A stretch of DNA of 64,000 nt, taken from contig CM071574.1 in assembly GCA_036426205.1 (NCBI GenBank), positions 12,023,709 to 12,087,708 of the forward strand. Direction: 5' to 3'. Below the pieces are notes generated by a model. The model did not search any database, was not told the origin of the DNA, and worked only from the letters and a program-made list of their open reading frames with translations. Positions 10,821 to 20,164 of the stretch are shown one piece after another (the stretch's first letter is position 1; every line of letters begins with the position of its first letter). A program made the position numbers and the translations under genes. The DNA is from Ascaphus truei (Eukaryota; Chordata; Amphibia; Anura; Ascaphidae).

Positions 10821-11266
10821 TCTAAGACATGCAAATGAGCATACAGTAATATTTCCATTTGCTATGTGCCTTACTGTGGAGGGTTTTTGTCACTTTTTTT
10901 ATCCACCATAACTTAACTAAGTGTGGTGAAACCTATCCCTTGCTTCATTTTGCAAAACCAGTATAACCAACCCCACACTGATGAGACCCATTTAGGTCGA
11001 AACGGCTGTCTGTGGGTGGTTTACTGGCTATGCATCTTAACCCAGGCTGTGCTCAAAGCTATGAAATGCAGCAAGCAAAAGCTTACAGGGGACCATGTTA
11101 TATGGTTTTGAAGCAAAAGGTGGCACTGTGCGCTCATTTGCATGTCATTTCCCAGAATCCCTTGCTGCGGTGGAAGCACTGTGTGCTGGGTGATAATGGT
11201 GAAAGGCAGGGTTACAGACCTGTCTAAGACATGCAAATGAGCATACAGTAATATTTCCATTTGCTT
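10821..11266 (+). mobile_element. ~400 bp hammerhead-bearing repeat, one unit plus start of next
   Basis: TCTAAGACATGCAAATGAGC with the 25 bp that follow it occurs at 10821 and again at 11223, giving a 402 bp period and about 1.1 units. The unit contains the ribozyme at 10965-11021 and a 15 bp perfect inverted repeat, GCTCATTTGCATGTC (11132-11146) with its complement at 11228-11242, around an octamer ATTTGCAT. A related copy lies inverted at 35023-35446. Tandem hammerhead-carrying repeats are known (newt satellite 2, retrozymes, some Penelope elements); membership in any of these is inferred. The frames at 10923-11227 are non-coding. Confidence 0.75.
10965..11021 (+). ncRNA. Type I hammerhead ribozyme
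   Basis: All core elements are in the right order. The stem I 5' strand is CCCACA (10972-10977), extended by AACCA after a 2-nt bulge. Then come CTGATGA (10978-10984) and stem II GACC/GGTC (10985-10988, 10995-10998) with a 6-nt loop. The core GAA follows (10999-11001), with a minimal stem III AC/GT around GGCT. The cleavage triplet GTC ends at 11010, and the stem I 3' strand TGTGGG(TGGTT) is at 11011-11021. Stem I pairs 6 bp perfectly plus 5 bp beyond the bulge. Cleavage is predicted after C11010. A two-base-pair stem III is typical of hammerheads in retroelements and tandem repeats. Activity is not shown. Confidence 0.85.
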
Positions 11267-11340
11267 ATATATACACATATATATATATATATACATATAT
11301 ATACATATACACACGTATATATATATATATATATATACAC

Positions 11341-11375
<35 letters not shown>

Positions 11376-11376
11376 G

Positions 11377-11410
<34 letters not shown>
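11267..11410. repeat. (TA)n then (CA)n microsatellite
   Basis: TATATACACATATATA-type sequence ending in ~17 CA repeats, starting right where the second unit of the hammerhead repeat breaks off. Open frames on both strands (Tyr-Ile or Cys-Val repeats) are artefacts. Confidence 0.95.
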
Positions 11411-11411
<1 letters not shown>

Positions 11412-11454
11412 GGTACCAGCGAGATAGGGATAAGAAGGATAGAAGGTAAGATCA

Positions 11455-13785
11455 TTGCAAAGTTATGCAAAGTCAGCAAGAGTATTTGCGCAAATGGGTA
11501 CATGTTTTCATATATGTTACATAGTATGAGGTCATAAAGAACTTGGGTCACATCGAATCCAACGAACTGTAGTTTAATCTTTAGAGCCCAATACTCAATT
11601 CTATAGTTGTATTTACCGAGTAATTGAATGTCAGGGAGAAAGAACAAAAAACGCAAGAAAAACTATCCATCGCAGACGTATGTCTTAGACAAATGGAACG
11701 ACTCCAAATGGCAATTGCTTTTCCCTATGCCACATCTCCTTCCTATATTTCCTAGTTGGTTATAATACTCCCTGGTATACATTTTCCTTTTTAAAAAGAA
11801 TCGTCTAAGTATGTTCTTAAAGACTCGATGGTATCCCATCAGTCTCCACTGGGTAAATCCATGGAGATCGAACAATTCACCTGGGGATCAAGGCACCAGG
11901 CGGACAAGGTCGGGTCAAAATAAATGATATTTAGTCCATCCAGAGCCGGCAAACACAACCACAATACACAAAAGAGCTTACACTCACCAAACGAGGGGAT
12001 ACGGGTGGGAATCCTATCTCACTGAGGGGCCTGGGCGCCGCTTTGTCGGCTTACCGGCCGATGATGGTCTTCTTAACACCCAGGAGTATTGGGTACCACC
12101 GGGTCCGTTAATGGATGCTGTGTTGCAAATGGCGTAGCCAAGTTATAAAACCAGGGCCTGTCTGACGTAACCGGTCGCTCGTTCGATATTGTGTCGCGCG
12201 GCAAAAGCACAACGAACATGTTCCCTTATGTGTTCGTCTGAATGTAAACAACAAACCAACTGTGTTGCAGGGTTTACATAGGCCAATCAGCCTTCATTTG
12301 GAACTATAGAGAGGGCATGCCGTCAGCGCAAAAGTAGCGTAATGTTGGTGGCAAATCACAGAACGGTTGCTGTATTGGCGCAATCACAGCACCTCTGGCA
12401 ATCAGGGGACATGGTAGGTGACAGTGTTTTTAGTACAGTGAGAAATTCAAGAGACTGACCAAATGTGGAATTGCAGTCAGTTTAGAGATGGGTCTGCCAG
12501 TTTACCTTTTGACGTTTTGCTCCGTGCTAAAGAGCACACAGTATCACGGCCAGGTCAGTCAACTTTTAAAACATCATAGGATGGGGAATACTAATGCCCA
12601 CCTGGGCCCCCATCTTGATGGGTGTAGTGCTCAATGGCTGACCTCTAAGCCTTAATATGCTATCAATTTTTCCCCATATCATAGTACAAAATCCACATTA
12701 AACTTGCCCTTACATATAAATAACTCTTTCCTGTGTTGCTGGTGAGAATCTAGTTTCCGTCAACCGGGGGTTAAAGGACAATCACATGAGGTTCATCCTA
12801 CCATGCTGTTTAAAAAAACAAGACAGTTTTATAAATCAATACTATCAAATTGAAAGGCAGGCCTTAGTTGACCACCTCTGAGCAGATCATTGTTGATGCG
12901 ATTACGGAGAACTAATCGATTAGCAACTAGGTCTTTAGTTTTAGGGGGATGGAGGTGTAGTAGGGGGTCTGTCTATTTTTGAGGCAACAGGAATACTGTA
13001 GTTTTTGTATGTATGTGTAGCATGATATAACTCTAGGTATTATTCAATACTAGTATATCAAAGCTGCTATTTAAAAAATATGATCCGGTTGTATTATGCA
13101 TGGTAATATACTATACCTTCTATGATATACTCTATATACTATATAAAGACAGTCTATCTATATATATATCTGCATCTTTCTACACGCGCTGTATTCCTCA
13201 TACCTCTCTCATCTCCTCCTCTCTCTCTCTCTCTCTCGTTTCCTCTCTCGATATTCTCTCGCTCATCTATGTCTTCAATTCCTCTCTTCTCGTCTCATAT
13301 ATACAAGAATACCCGTGGCGGCGAACCGCTGCTGCCGGGTGTAATGTTTTCACCTCCCTCTCTGCTTCCCTCGTCTCCCCCATCTCTTTTTGTTCCCCCA
13401 CGTTCACAATCAATCCAGTGCCCGCCGCTCCCTTACCCTTTAACAGCTCCGTTCCCCAGGGCCCCCCCTTTACAGCTTCATCAGTGTTGTGTGTGTCAAG
13501 TCAATTTGGGGTCAGGGCTTGGTGTAGCGTCGTCATTCAGTGTGTAGTGTGTGCGTCGTGCGTCATCAGTCTTCGCTCAAGCAACACAACACACACACAG
13601 ACTGCCTGAACGCACACACACACAGTGTGTGTTACCTCTCCCTGTAATTCAGTTATGACAAACATGAACCATTGGGCTGGCAGCTGTCCCCAACTTTATT
13701 GAGATAGCCAAAAATGCAATTTCAAGTTTTTCAATCGGCTTTATTTTGGACGCTTTGCACTTTTTACTCACGGCATATTTTCAAT
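11455..13785. repeat. Duplicated block, copy 2
   Basis: Collinear with 8718-10820 but ~230 bp longer, with insertions of 1-5 bases throughout (compare GGCGCCGCTTTGTCGGCTTA with GGCGCCGCTTTGGTAGGCTT). Differences are dominated by indels, which is unusual for ordinary divergence. It ends ACTTTTTACTCACGGCATATT and passes directly into the Penelope-like sequence. Confidence 0.85.
12771..13074. mobile_element. TTAA-flanked MITE, copy 2
   Basis: Begins TTAAAGGACAATCACATGAG and ends CAAAGCTGCTATTTAA. It is the counterpart of 9957-10156 inside the duplicated block, enlarged by an extra G-rich segment near 12940-12970. Confidence 0.5.
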
Positions 13786-15950
13786 TCTGCTTCTACATTT
13801 ATATATAGTATTTATTCAACTCGGCATTGGCACTGCTATGGGCACAAGTTTTGCTCCTTCTTTTTTGCTAATTATTTATGGGTGTGGTGAAGCACTTTTT
13901 TTTTATTCAAGCACTAACTCATTTCGTCACAATATCGTTTTTTATAAAGATTTGTGGACGAACTTAATATTTTTTGGAAGCGGACGTCACTACACTTCAC
14001 GCTTTTGTATCTTCTTTAATGACAATATTTAATTTAAAATTACAATTATTTTCATTGTTCACCACATTGATTTCTGGGTCTACAATCATTTTGTGAATAG
14101 ACAAAAAATCCAAACGACTTTATATAGAAGGCTAAACGCCAGGAATACCTTCTTAGGGCGGACAGCTTCCATCCATCTCACATCATGAAGGCCATACCAA
14201 GGGAATCTTCCTCAGGCTGGAAGGATTTTAACCACTTTCAGTGGTTCCTTTCTCAGTCTGAGGAACTTACGAAGAGATTTTTGGAAAGGGGATACCTAAA
14301 TCCCATATAGCAATTCTTTTAATAAATGCAGTACATACAGAGAGGGCATCATTGTTTTTCGCCCGCACATTCAATTGGAGAGTCTCGCCTTTGTTAACAA
14401 TAATGATGACAATTGATATCAAACAGGACACACCTGGATTGTAAAATCAAAAAATAAATGTCCCTTTTGTTATTTCAACAACTTTAATAAATCAAAAGTG
14501 AAAAATTAACTCCATCATTTCAAACAATTGGAAATCTATCCATGGACCTTACTTAAAAAATATGTGGAAGTAATGGTCCTACTTTTGTATATCGTAGAGC
14601 GAGAACATTGGATTCTTATGTCTCACCAGAGTTAACTTAAACTTCTGTGTCTACAAAACCTTTTTCACTAGGGGTTCCTTCAAATGTGGCTCTTGTAGTG
14701 TATGCAAACACAATGAGCCGGCAAAAAGTTTTCTACAGTTGCCTTGCCACTGCCACATGTGTGAATAGATTAATAAATAAGGATTTAAGATCAAACAGTT
14801 TATAAATTGTAAAAGTCAATTTGTGGTTTTATCTCATAACATGGGTTTGTGCAAGAGATACATGGGGAGGACGACTAGGCCCTTAAGGTCAGGATGTTAG
14901 AGCACTTATGGCTCATAAGATGAAAGACACCATCATCCAGTCTCTTAAACATGTTCACGAATGTTGTCAGGGTGAGAACTAGTAGATTTTTCCTTCTGGG
15001 ATTGACTCATTAGTTTCTAAATCTAGAGGAGGGTGATCACGTCAACCTTCTGGACCGTAGTGAGGCGTATTGGATCTTCACTCTCCAAACACGCTTCCCT
15101 ATGGTCTTGAATATTGACTGACAGCTTAACACATTTCTTGTAAATTTTACAATTGTTCAACTATATTGTGACTTAGGTTTAATAAGATCAGCTGACAATA
15201 TTGGCAACATTAATTCTGATCAAAAATTAACTGAAAATTTATAATGAATCTGATAATAGTTCTAGTTTAAATGGTTCTTTGATGTATGTGTGTGATAATA
15301 ATTCTATCTAACAATGTGTTTTTTATGTAATTGTTGTATTTCCCTGGTTCCTAGATTTAGGTTCACAGATCTGTGTTATGCAGTATGTTTGTTTTAAATA
15401 TGTTTTGTAATGCCTATCTTTTTGCACATTTTTACCTTAATTACGTTTATATTTGTTTCTATATTCTTATTTTCCTTACATATAGTTTAACGTTGTAACA
15501 CAATAATCCTTTCAAATTTACTTCTCTTATGTTTTTCTTTTTGATATAGTAGTATTCTTAATAATTGTTAGTTAGCGCCTTGTAGCTTATTTCGTTGTAA
15601 TCTCATCCCAGGTAGTAGCAATATACCTCAGTCTTGCAGGGATGTTTAGTAATGCATTTGTAGTGTGTTCCTATACCTGCCCTTATCCAAATGGCACACT
15701 GCTTTGCCTGTGGGACTTTCCTTGCCCTTAGATCGGCACTGAGATGTCGCTCTGCGCTGCGCGATGATGCGCGCATCGTCATGACGTCAGCGGTTGTTCC
15801 TGATTTTTGGCGCGAACGGCCCCATTAAGAGGTGTAATAATGGATTTATCACATTGTGTTTTTTTATCCTGAAAAGAACGCTTGTGACGTTCGAAAACGC
15901 GTTGCATGTCTTTTGTCAATTAATGTGCCCTTTTATTAATTTTTTTCGTT
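13786..15950 (+). mobile_element. Penelope-like retroelement, 5'-truncated and decayed
   Basis: The order is RT palm remnant (13814-14032), RT thumb (14130-14300), Cys-rich linker (14679-14711), GIY-YIG endonuclease remnant (14810-14890), C-terminal block (15043-15120), a long AT-rich 3' region, and a terminal CCTGAAAAGAACG..CGTTCGAAAACGCG (15868-15905), a hammerhead-like stem-loop. This is the Penelope domain order (RT then GIY-YIG). It starts exactly at the 3' end of duplicated block copy 2. Confidence 0.75.
13814..15122 (+). pseudogene. Penelope RT/GIY-YIG endonuclease pseudogene
   Basis: Frames read IQLGIGTAMGTSFAPSF then HNIVFYKDLWTNLIFFGSG, matching the Penelope RT motif region around (A)MGT.(M/F)AP and FY..YIDDLFF. 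The catalytic aspartate pair is replaced (LWTNL), so the RT is dead. Further on are RADSFHPSHI and ELTKRFLERGY (thumb), and FKCGSCSVCKH, the CxxCxxxC linker typical of the family. CKRYMGRTTRPLR is the GIY-YIG region corresponding to Y(I/V)GrT.r.L..R, and NLLDRSEAYWIFTLQTRFP is the C-terminal block. The reading frame changes several times and stops are frequent. In live elements the product reverse transcribes its RNA and nicks target DNA. Family recognition is by motif only. Confidence 0.75.
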
Positions 15951-16325
15951 TTGGGTAGTTCGTCCTGCTCGCGTTTGTGCGTGGTGTGCTTTTGGCTCCT
16001 TTTTACCTCCTTGCATCACCCGTGCTCCCGCCGCGGGTGGGTTGTGGGGGGGGGGGGGGAGGTACCTCCTTCTGCCTCCCTTGCGCCACCCGGTGCTCCC
16101 TGCTCGGCCGCGGGGGGATTTAGCTGCTGCCGAGTGGGCAGGCTGCGCGTGTGAGAGGTGGCGGGATTTCTGCTGGCGGCGTGTAGAGGTGAGGGTGGAG
16201 GAGGCTTGGCGCCAGGGAGACTGGGGTTTGCTGCGGTGAGGGGTGTTGGTGTTTGGCGGTAGGGGAGGCTGGGGCTTCGGTGAGGGGGGCACAGGGTTGT
16301 GTGTGAGACACTGTTGCCCACACCG
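15951..16325. repeat. GC-rich repeat
   Basis: G-rich, CpG-rich sequence (GTGGGGGGGG, GGCGGGATTTCTGC, GGTGAGGG). The four overlapping open frames are low-complexity Pro/Ser or Gly-rich by-products. No promoter or exon can be supported. Confidence 0.45.
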
Positions 16326-16555
16326 GCCATTAGAGGTGTGCGGGGCAGGCGGGCCAAGGGACCTCTATTGGCCTGAGGCGGAGTGACGGGCCAAATGTCC
16401 AATGCGATTGCCCCTAGAGACAGGGAGACACAGACAAACAGACACCTCATCAACAGTTGAACATATATATAATAGATAACGAATAGATAGATGATAGATA
16501 GATATACATACATATCACGTATATATCTATATTAATATAATATATATATATATAT
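16326..16555. repeat. Copy of the ATTGGCCTGAGGCGGAGTG repeat and simple sequence
   Basis: Shares ATTGGCCTGAGGCGGAGTG and ACGGGCCAAA with 1-180, then GACAGGGAGACACAGACA, GATAGATA and TA runs. Confidence 0.6.
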
Positions 16556-17263
16556 TGTGACACCACAATCACGTTGAGGTCCCTTTGATCCCAAATAAGG
16601 CCGAAACATAGTACTTTCTATTTACGTGGGGTTTATTTATAGGTTATTTATAGGTTTAAGTAATGTATTCGGCAGGTCCACCGTCCCTTTAAGAAAACCA
16701 AATTAAATAAAAAACATAAATAAACCCTATCCCTGTCAGGGAGCTTACTGACTTCTTCAGTCCCTTACTATCAGGCCGCCAGCTAACCGGTTGTCACCCA
16801 AAACTGCCCTGGCATGGCAATAAAGTAACAGCACAGTCTTGTAAATAATAAAAAGGGTTTGCTTATCTTAGTCCATCTGGCAATGTCTCGGCTTCAGCAC
16901 GGCTCTTCACAGCTTCTCTTACACTGCTTCAGCACGGCTCTCTCACAGCTTCTCTCACACTGCTTCAGCACAGCTCTCTCAACAGCTTCTTTCACAATCT
17001 GATAATTTCTTAACCAGCCTTTGGGAGCGTGGAGCCCCTTCTGCCTCCCTCCTTCTCTGAGGGAAAACCGGTCAGTCCTCTCTCACTGCCTCTCTGGCTT
17101 CCTGGGTCTGGCTCTCAGTCTCACACTTCTCTGTATCTTTTTACCTGAACGCGTCTTTCAGGAATCCTGCTTAATTAGGCTGCAGGTGCTGAAGGTTAAC
17201 TGGTCGAGTGCTGGAAGGTACACAACCTCCATTCCAGCCTACTGAGACAGTGACTCTGTCACA
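16556..17263 (-). mobile_element. Solo LTR, family A, inverted copy
   Basis: On the minus strand it begins TGTGACAGAGTCACTGTCTC and ends GATTGTGGTGTCACA, so TG...CA with a 7 bp terminal inverted repeat TGTGACA/TGTCACA. It is a 708 bp relative of 2631-3279. 16890-16995 holds a ~33 bp minisatellite (GCTTCAGCACGGCTCTCTCA unit, about three copies). Flanks are (TA)n on both sides. The open frame at 17021-17245 is inside the LTR and is not a gene. Confidence 0.65.
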
Positions 17264-17268
17264 ATATA

Positions 17269-17315
<47 letters not shown>

Positions 17316-17318
17316 TAT

Positions 17319-17350
<32 letters not shown>

Positions 17351-17356
17351 ATATAT
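17264..17356. repeat. (TA)n microsatellite
   Basis: Almost pure TATATA with a few AT-rich interruptions. Confidence 0.95.
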
Positions 17357-17575
17357 AACCGTATAAACAATAGATAGAAAATGTACAGTACCATACAGAT
17401 GCGGCCACATGTATGCACTATACACAATAGTGCTATTTATGGAGTAGAAAAAAAGAAAACCAGCGCGCAAATAATGGTTACTACTAAAATATAAATTGAT
17501 TAGACTGGGGACATATAGATGACCATGGATTAAAGTCTCTGCAGCTTCCCAGTTGCGAGTTTCCGCCATGTCAAC

Positions 17576-17674
17576 GGGTAAAGATCTTCCAATTGAGGGG
17601 TCAATCCGCAGGGGAGTCAGGGAAAAACACTGACTCCCCTGCGGATTGACCCCTCAATTGGAAGATCTTTACCC
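17576..17674. repeat. Perfect 45 bp inverted repeat with 9-nt loop
   Basis: The left arm 17576-17620 (starts GGGTAAAGATCTTCC, ends GGGGAGTCAG) is matched base for base by the reverse complement at 17630-17674. The loop is GGAAAAACA (17621-17629). Pairing stops abruptly outside. No TIR-type ends or target duplication were found, so it need not be a transposon. Recent templated inversion, a hairpin RNA locus or a read artefact are alternatives. Confidence 0.9.
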
Positions 17675-18322
17675 TTTGGACATTTTACTATCACAGTTGG
17701 CATGGATGGTCTCATGGACTGTGGTAACTGATGTGAACTGTTAACCATTGTTGATCCCATACTAACAGTCTCTTTTTGGTACTGTGACTGGTTTGCCTTG
17801 ATTATACCAACTGCATTTACGGTGTATGTATATAATATATGTTTTTGACATCAGCATGTATTAGGCAATTTGGTGCATGTGTTATCATGCTTGCTGTGTG
17901 GTTTTATATTTACTAGGGGTGAGGCCGGCCATGTAGGTTCAAGGGGTTATTGTTAACCCCTTGTTCTACATATATTTTGTGCTTATAGGCTTTTTTCCCT
18001 TGCCTTGGGTATTAGGGTTCCATCAGTATCTTCATAGGGGATTTCCCCTGTTTGATACATATTCTATCACAGGAGGATGTCAGGGTTTGTTTTAATATTT
18101 TTTTGTATTTTATGTTTGATTATTTGTGCTGTTAAATAAATCATAATTTTCTTTGATATTTGTTCTGAGTATACTTGAGTGCTGAGTTGGGACGCTTTTC
18201 TTTTTCTTTTCATTGTTATATTACTTCTAGTCCCTAGCACCGTTAGTGGTTATTATATTACCAATTTAAGTACTCATTATTTGCTTAGTTTGTTGCAGGC
18301 AGTTTTGTCCTTTTGTTGTATA

Positions 18323-18358
<36 letters not shown>

Positions 18359-18360
18359 TT
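17675..18360. other. Unassigned AT-rich DNA
   Basis: No gene seen. It includes GGTTATTGTTAACCCCTTG, a small palindrome near 17945, and a (TA)n at 18325-18356. The frame at 18179-18379 runs into the (TA)n and has no domain. Confidence 0.4.
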
Positions 18361-19640
18361 TGAAAGTTCCTTGTTTTGACCCAGTGATATGATATCCACA
18401 AATATATTTGTTTATAGATATCATATCCCCTCTTAGATGCCTCTTTTCTAATGTAAACATTTCTCATTTTAAAGCGCTAAGTACACTGTAGGCGCTATAT
18501 AAATAAAGATATACATACTGTAAATACTGTTCACACATTCAGTTAGCCATTCCTTAAAAGTCAGACCTTCCATCCCCTTTATTCATGTGGTAGCTATTCT
18601 TTTTCTAGTTCAATAATGTCTTTTTTTTATGAAGGGTTGCCCTACAAGCACTGCTAAATATTTCATCATCGATGATCGCCTGTTTAGTCTAGCTTCCCAA
18701 AGACATAACCTTACATTTATCTGTATTAAACCTCAACTGCCATTTACCTGCCCCAGTTCCCAGTTTATGTAAACCCTTCTGTAGAGATATTACAGACGGT
18801 TTTACTACCGTGCATCATTTTATTATTTTACTACCTTACATATTTTAAGATGGAGACATTGCTCGTTATGCTAACCTCAAGGACATTAATAAACAAGTTA
18901 AAAACAGTGATCTTGGTACCAAACCTTGAGGTACAATACTTACAACTTTAGCTCAACTTGAAAAGGTTCAATTTACTGTATGAAAACTCTCTGCTGTCTA
19001 TCCTTCAACCAATTTTCAAACCCGGTGCAAATGTCCTTTATTTTGTACACTAACCTCTTGTATGGTGGCATTGTATCAAAATCCTTTGCCCTGGTCTAAA
19101 TTCTTACTTACAATACCTCCTCAAAGAAACTAATAAGGTTAGTTTGGCATCCATGCTGACTAATAGTAATAATTTTGTTACCCATTAGGTATTCCTGAAT
19201 AGTATCCCTTAGTAAACCTTTAAGTAGCTTCCCCACTATTGATGCCAGGTTTACAGGTCTATAATTCCCTGGTTGTGATCTAGCTCCCGTTTTAAATATA
19301 GCCACCATTTCTGCTTTACACCAATCATGTAATCCTGCAATTGTCTCTTCCTTAGAAAAATATAGGGAATACATGTATTTAATAATACTGATGATGCCTC
19401 TGTCCTTTCTGATTTTAAGACTCTAAAAGTCTGCCTCTTTCTTTCCATTTCTTCACCTACTTGTTTATTTAGCCACATTGACTTATACTTGTTTCTTTTT
19501 ATGTATTACCCAAGGAGTATACACCCATAAGTGTACTTTTCTAACATTGTTTTAAAGACTGGCCATGCTCTTCTGTATTTTTTCCTGCAAGAACTTCATC
19601 ACAATGCTCTCACTTTTGCTAATTAGTTAAGAGAAACCTA
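18361..19640 (-). mobile_element. CR1-type LINE relic with 3' region
   Basis: Minus strand: 3' region phrases (GATATGATAACTATAAA-like, GAGGGGATATGATATC) at 18361-18620, then decayed RT up to ~19500. Frames read AEMVAIFKTGARSQPGNYRPVN and GKLLKGLLRDTIQEYLMGN, the N-terminal RT region of CR1/Jockey-type LINEs. The same protein region, with different truncation, is at 47580-48350. Stops and frameshifts throughout. Confidence 0.7.
18475..18525 (+). mobile_element. L2-type 3' tail inserted in the CR1 relic
   Basis: AAAGCGCTAAGTACACTGTAG then GCGCTATATAAATAAAG, the tail phrase seen again at 25866-25905. It interrupts the CR1 3' region. Confidence 0.5.
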
Positions 19641-19757
19641 GCCCTATTAGTAGTATGTGGAGTGTAAGAGATCTGAGCAAATTTGGTACAAAAATCTGAC
19701 CTTTTAGGCAATTTTTATTTACTGAGTTAAATCTTGCTATTTAAAACATTTATTGAA

Positions 19758-20103
19758 CGAGGGGGGGGAGGAGAGAAAGAGAAGAGAGGAAACAGAGGGG
19801 GGGAGAGGGAGAGATGGGGGGCTAGAGAGTGGAGAGGGGGGAAGCAAGAGTGGAGAGAGGATGGAGGAGGAGTGGAAAGGAAGGGGGAGGGAGGGGGAGA
19901 GAGAGAGGAGGGGCACAAAGAGAGGAGGGCCAGAGAGACAAGAGGGAAGAGAGCGCGGGGAGGGAGGAAGAGGAGAATGGAGGGCGAGTGGAGAGAGGGG
20001 GGAAGGGGAGAGAGGAATGAAGGAAGAGAAAGAATGGGGGAAGGTGGGGGAGAAAGAATGGGGGAAAGGGAGGAGGGTAGGAGGGCGAAGGAAAGGGAGA
20101 GAT
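19758..20103. repeat. Polypurine (GA-rich) tract
   Basis: ~345 bp of almost uninterrupted G and A on the plus strand (GGGGGGAGGAGAGAAAGAG type). Such mirror-like purine tracts can form triplex DNA. Frames rich in Arg/Glu/Gly or Pro/Ser/Leu are artefacts. Confidence 0.95.
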
Positions 20104-20164
20104 CTAATTTAGGTGCAGTGTCGAAAAAAAGAATCAAATGTTTAAATAATTAGGTAGATCTTCA

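Noticed and set aside
11021..11656. 211-codon minus frame
   Set aside because: It is held open by (TA)n and (CA)n sequence and crosses the hammerhead repeat and microsatellite; no domain.
15936..16513. GC-rich Pro/Ser frames
   Set aside because: Low-complexity frames from a G-rich repeat, open on both strands.
19727..20153. Arg/Glu-rich and Pro/Ser-rich frames of up to 139 codons
   Set aside because: By-products of the polypurine tract.
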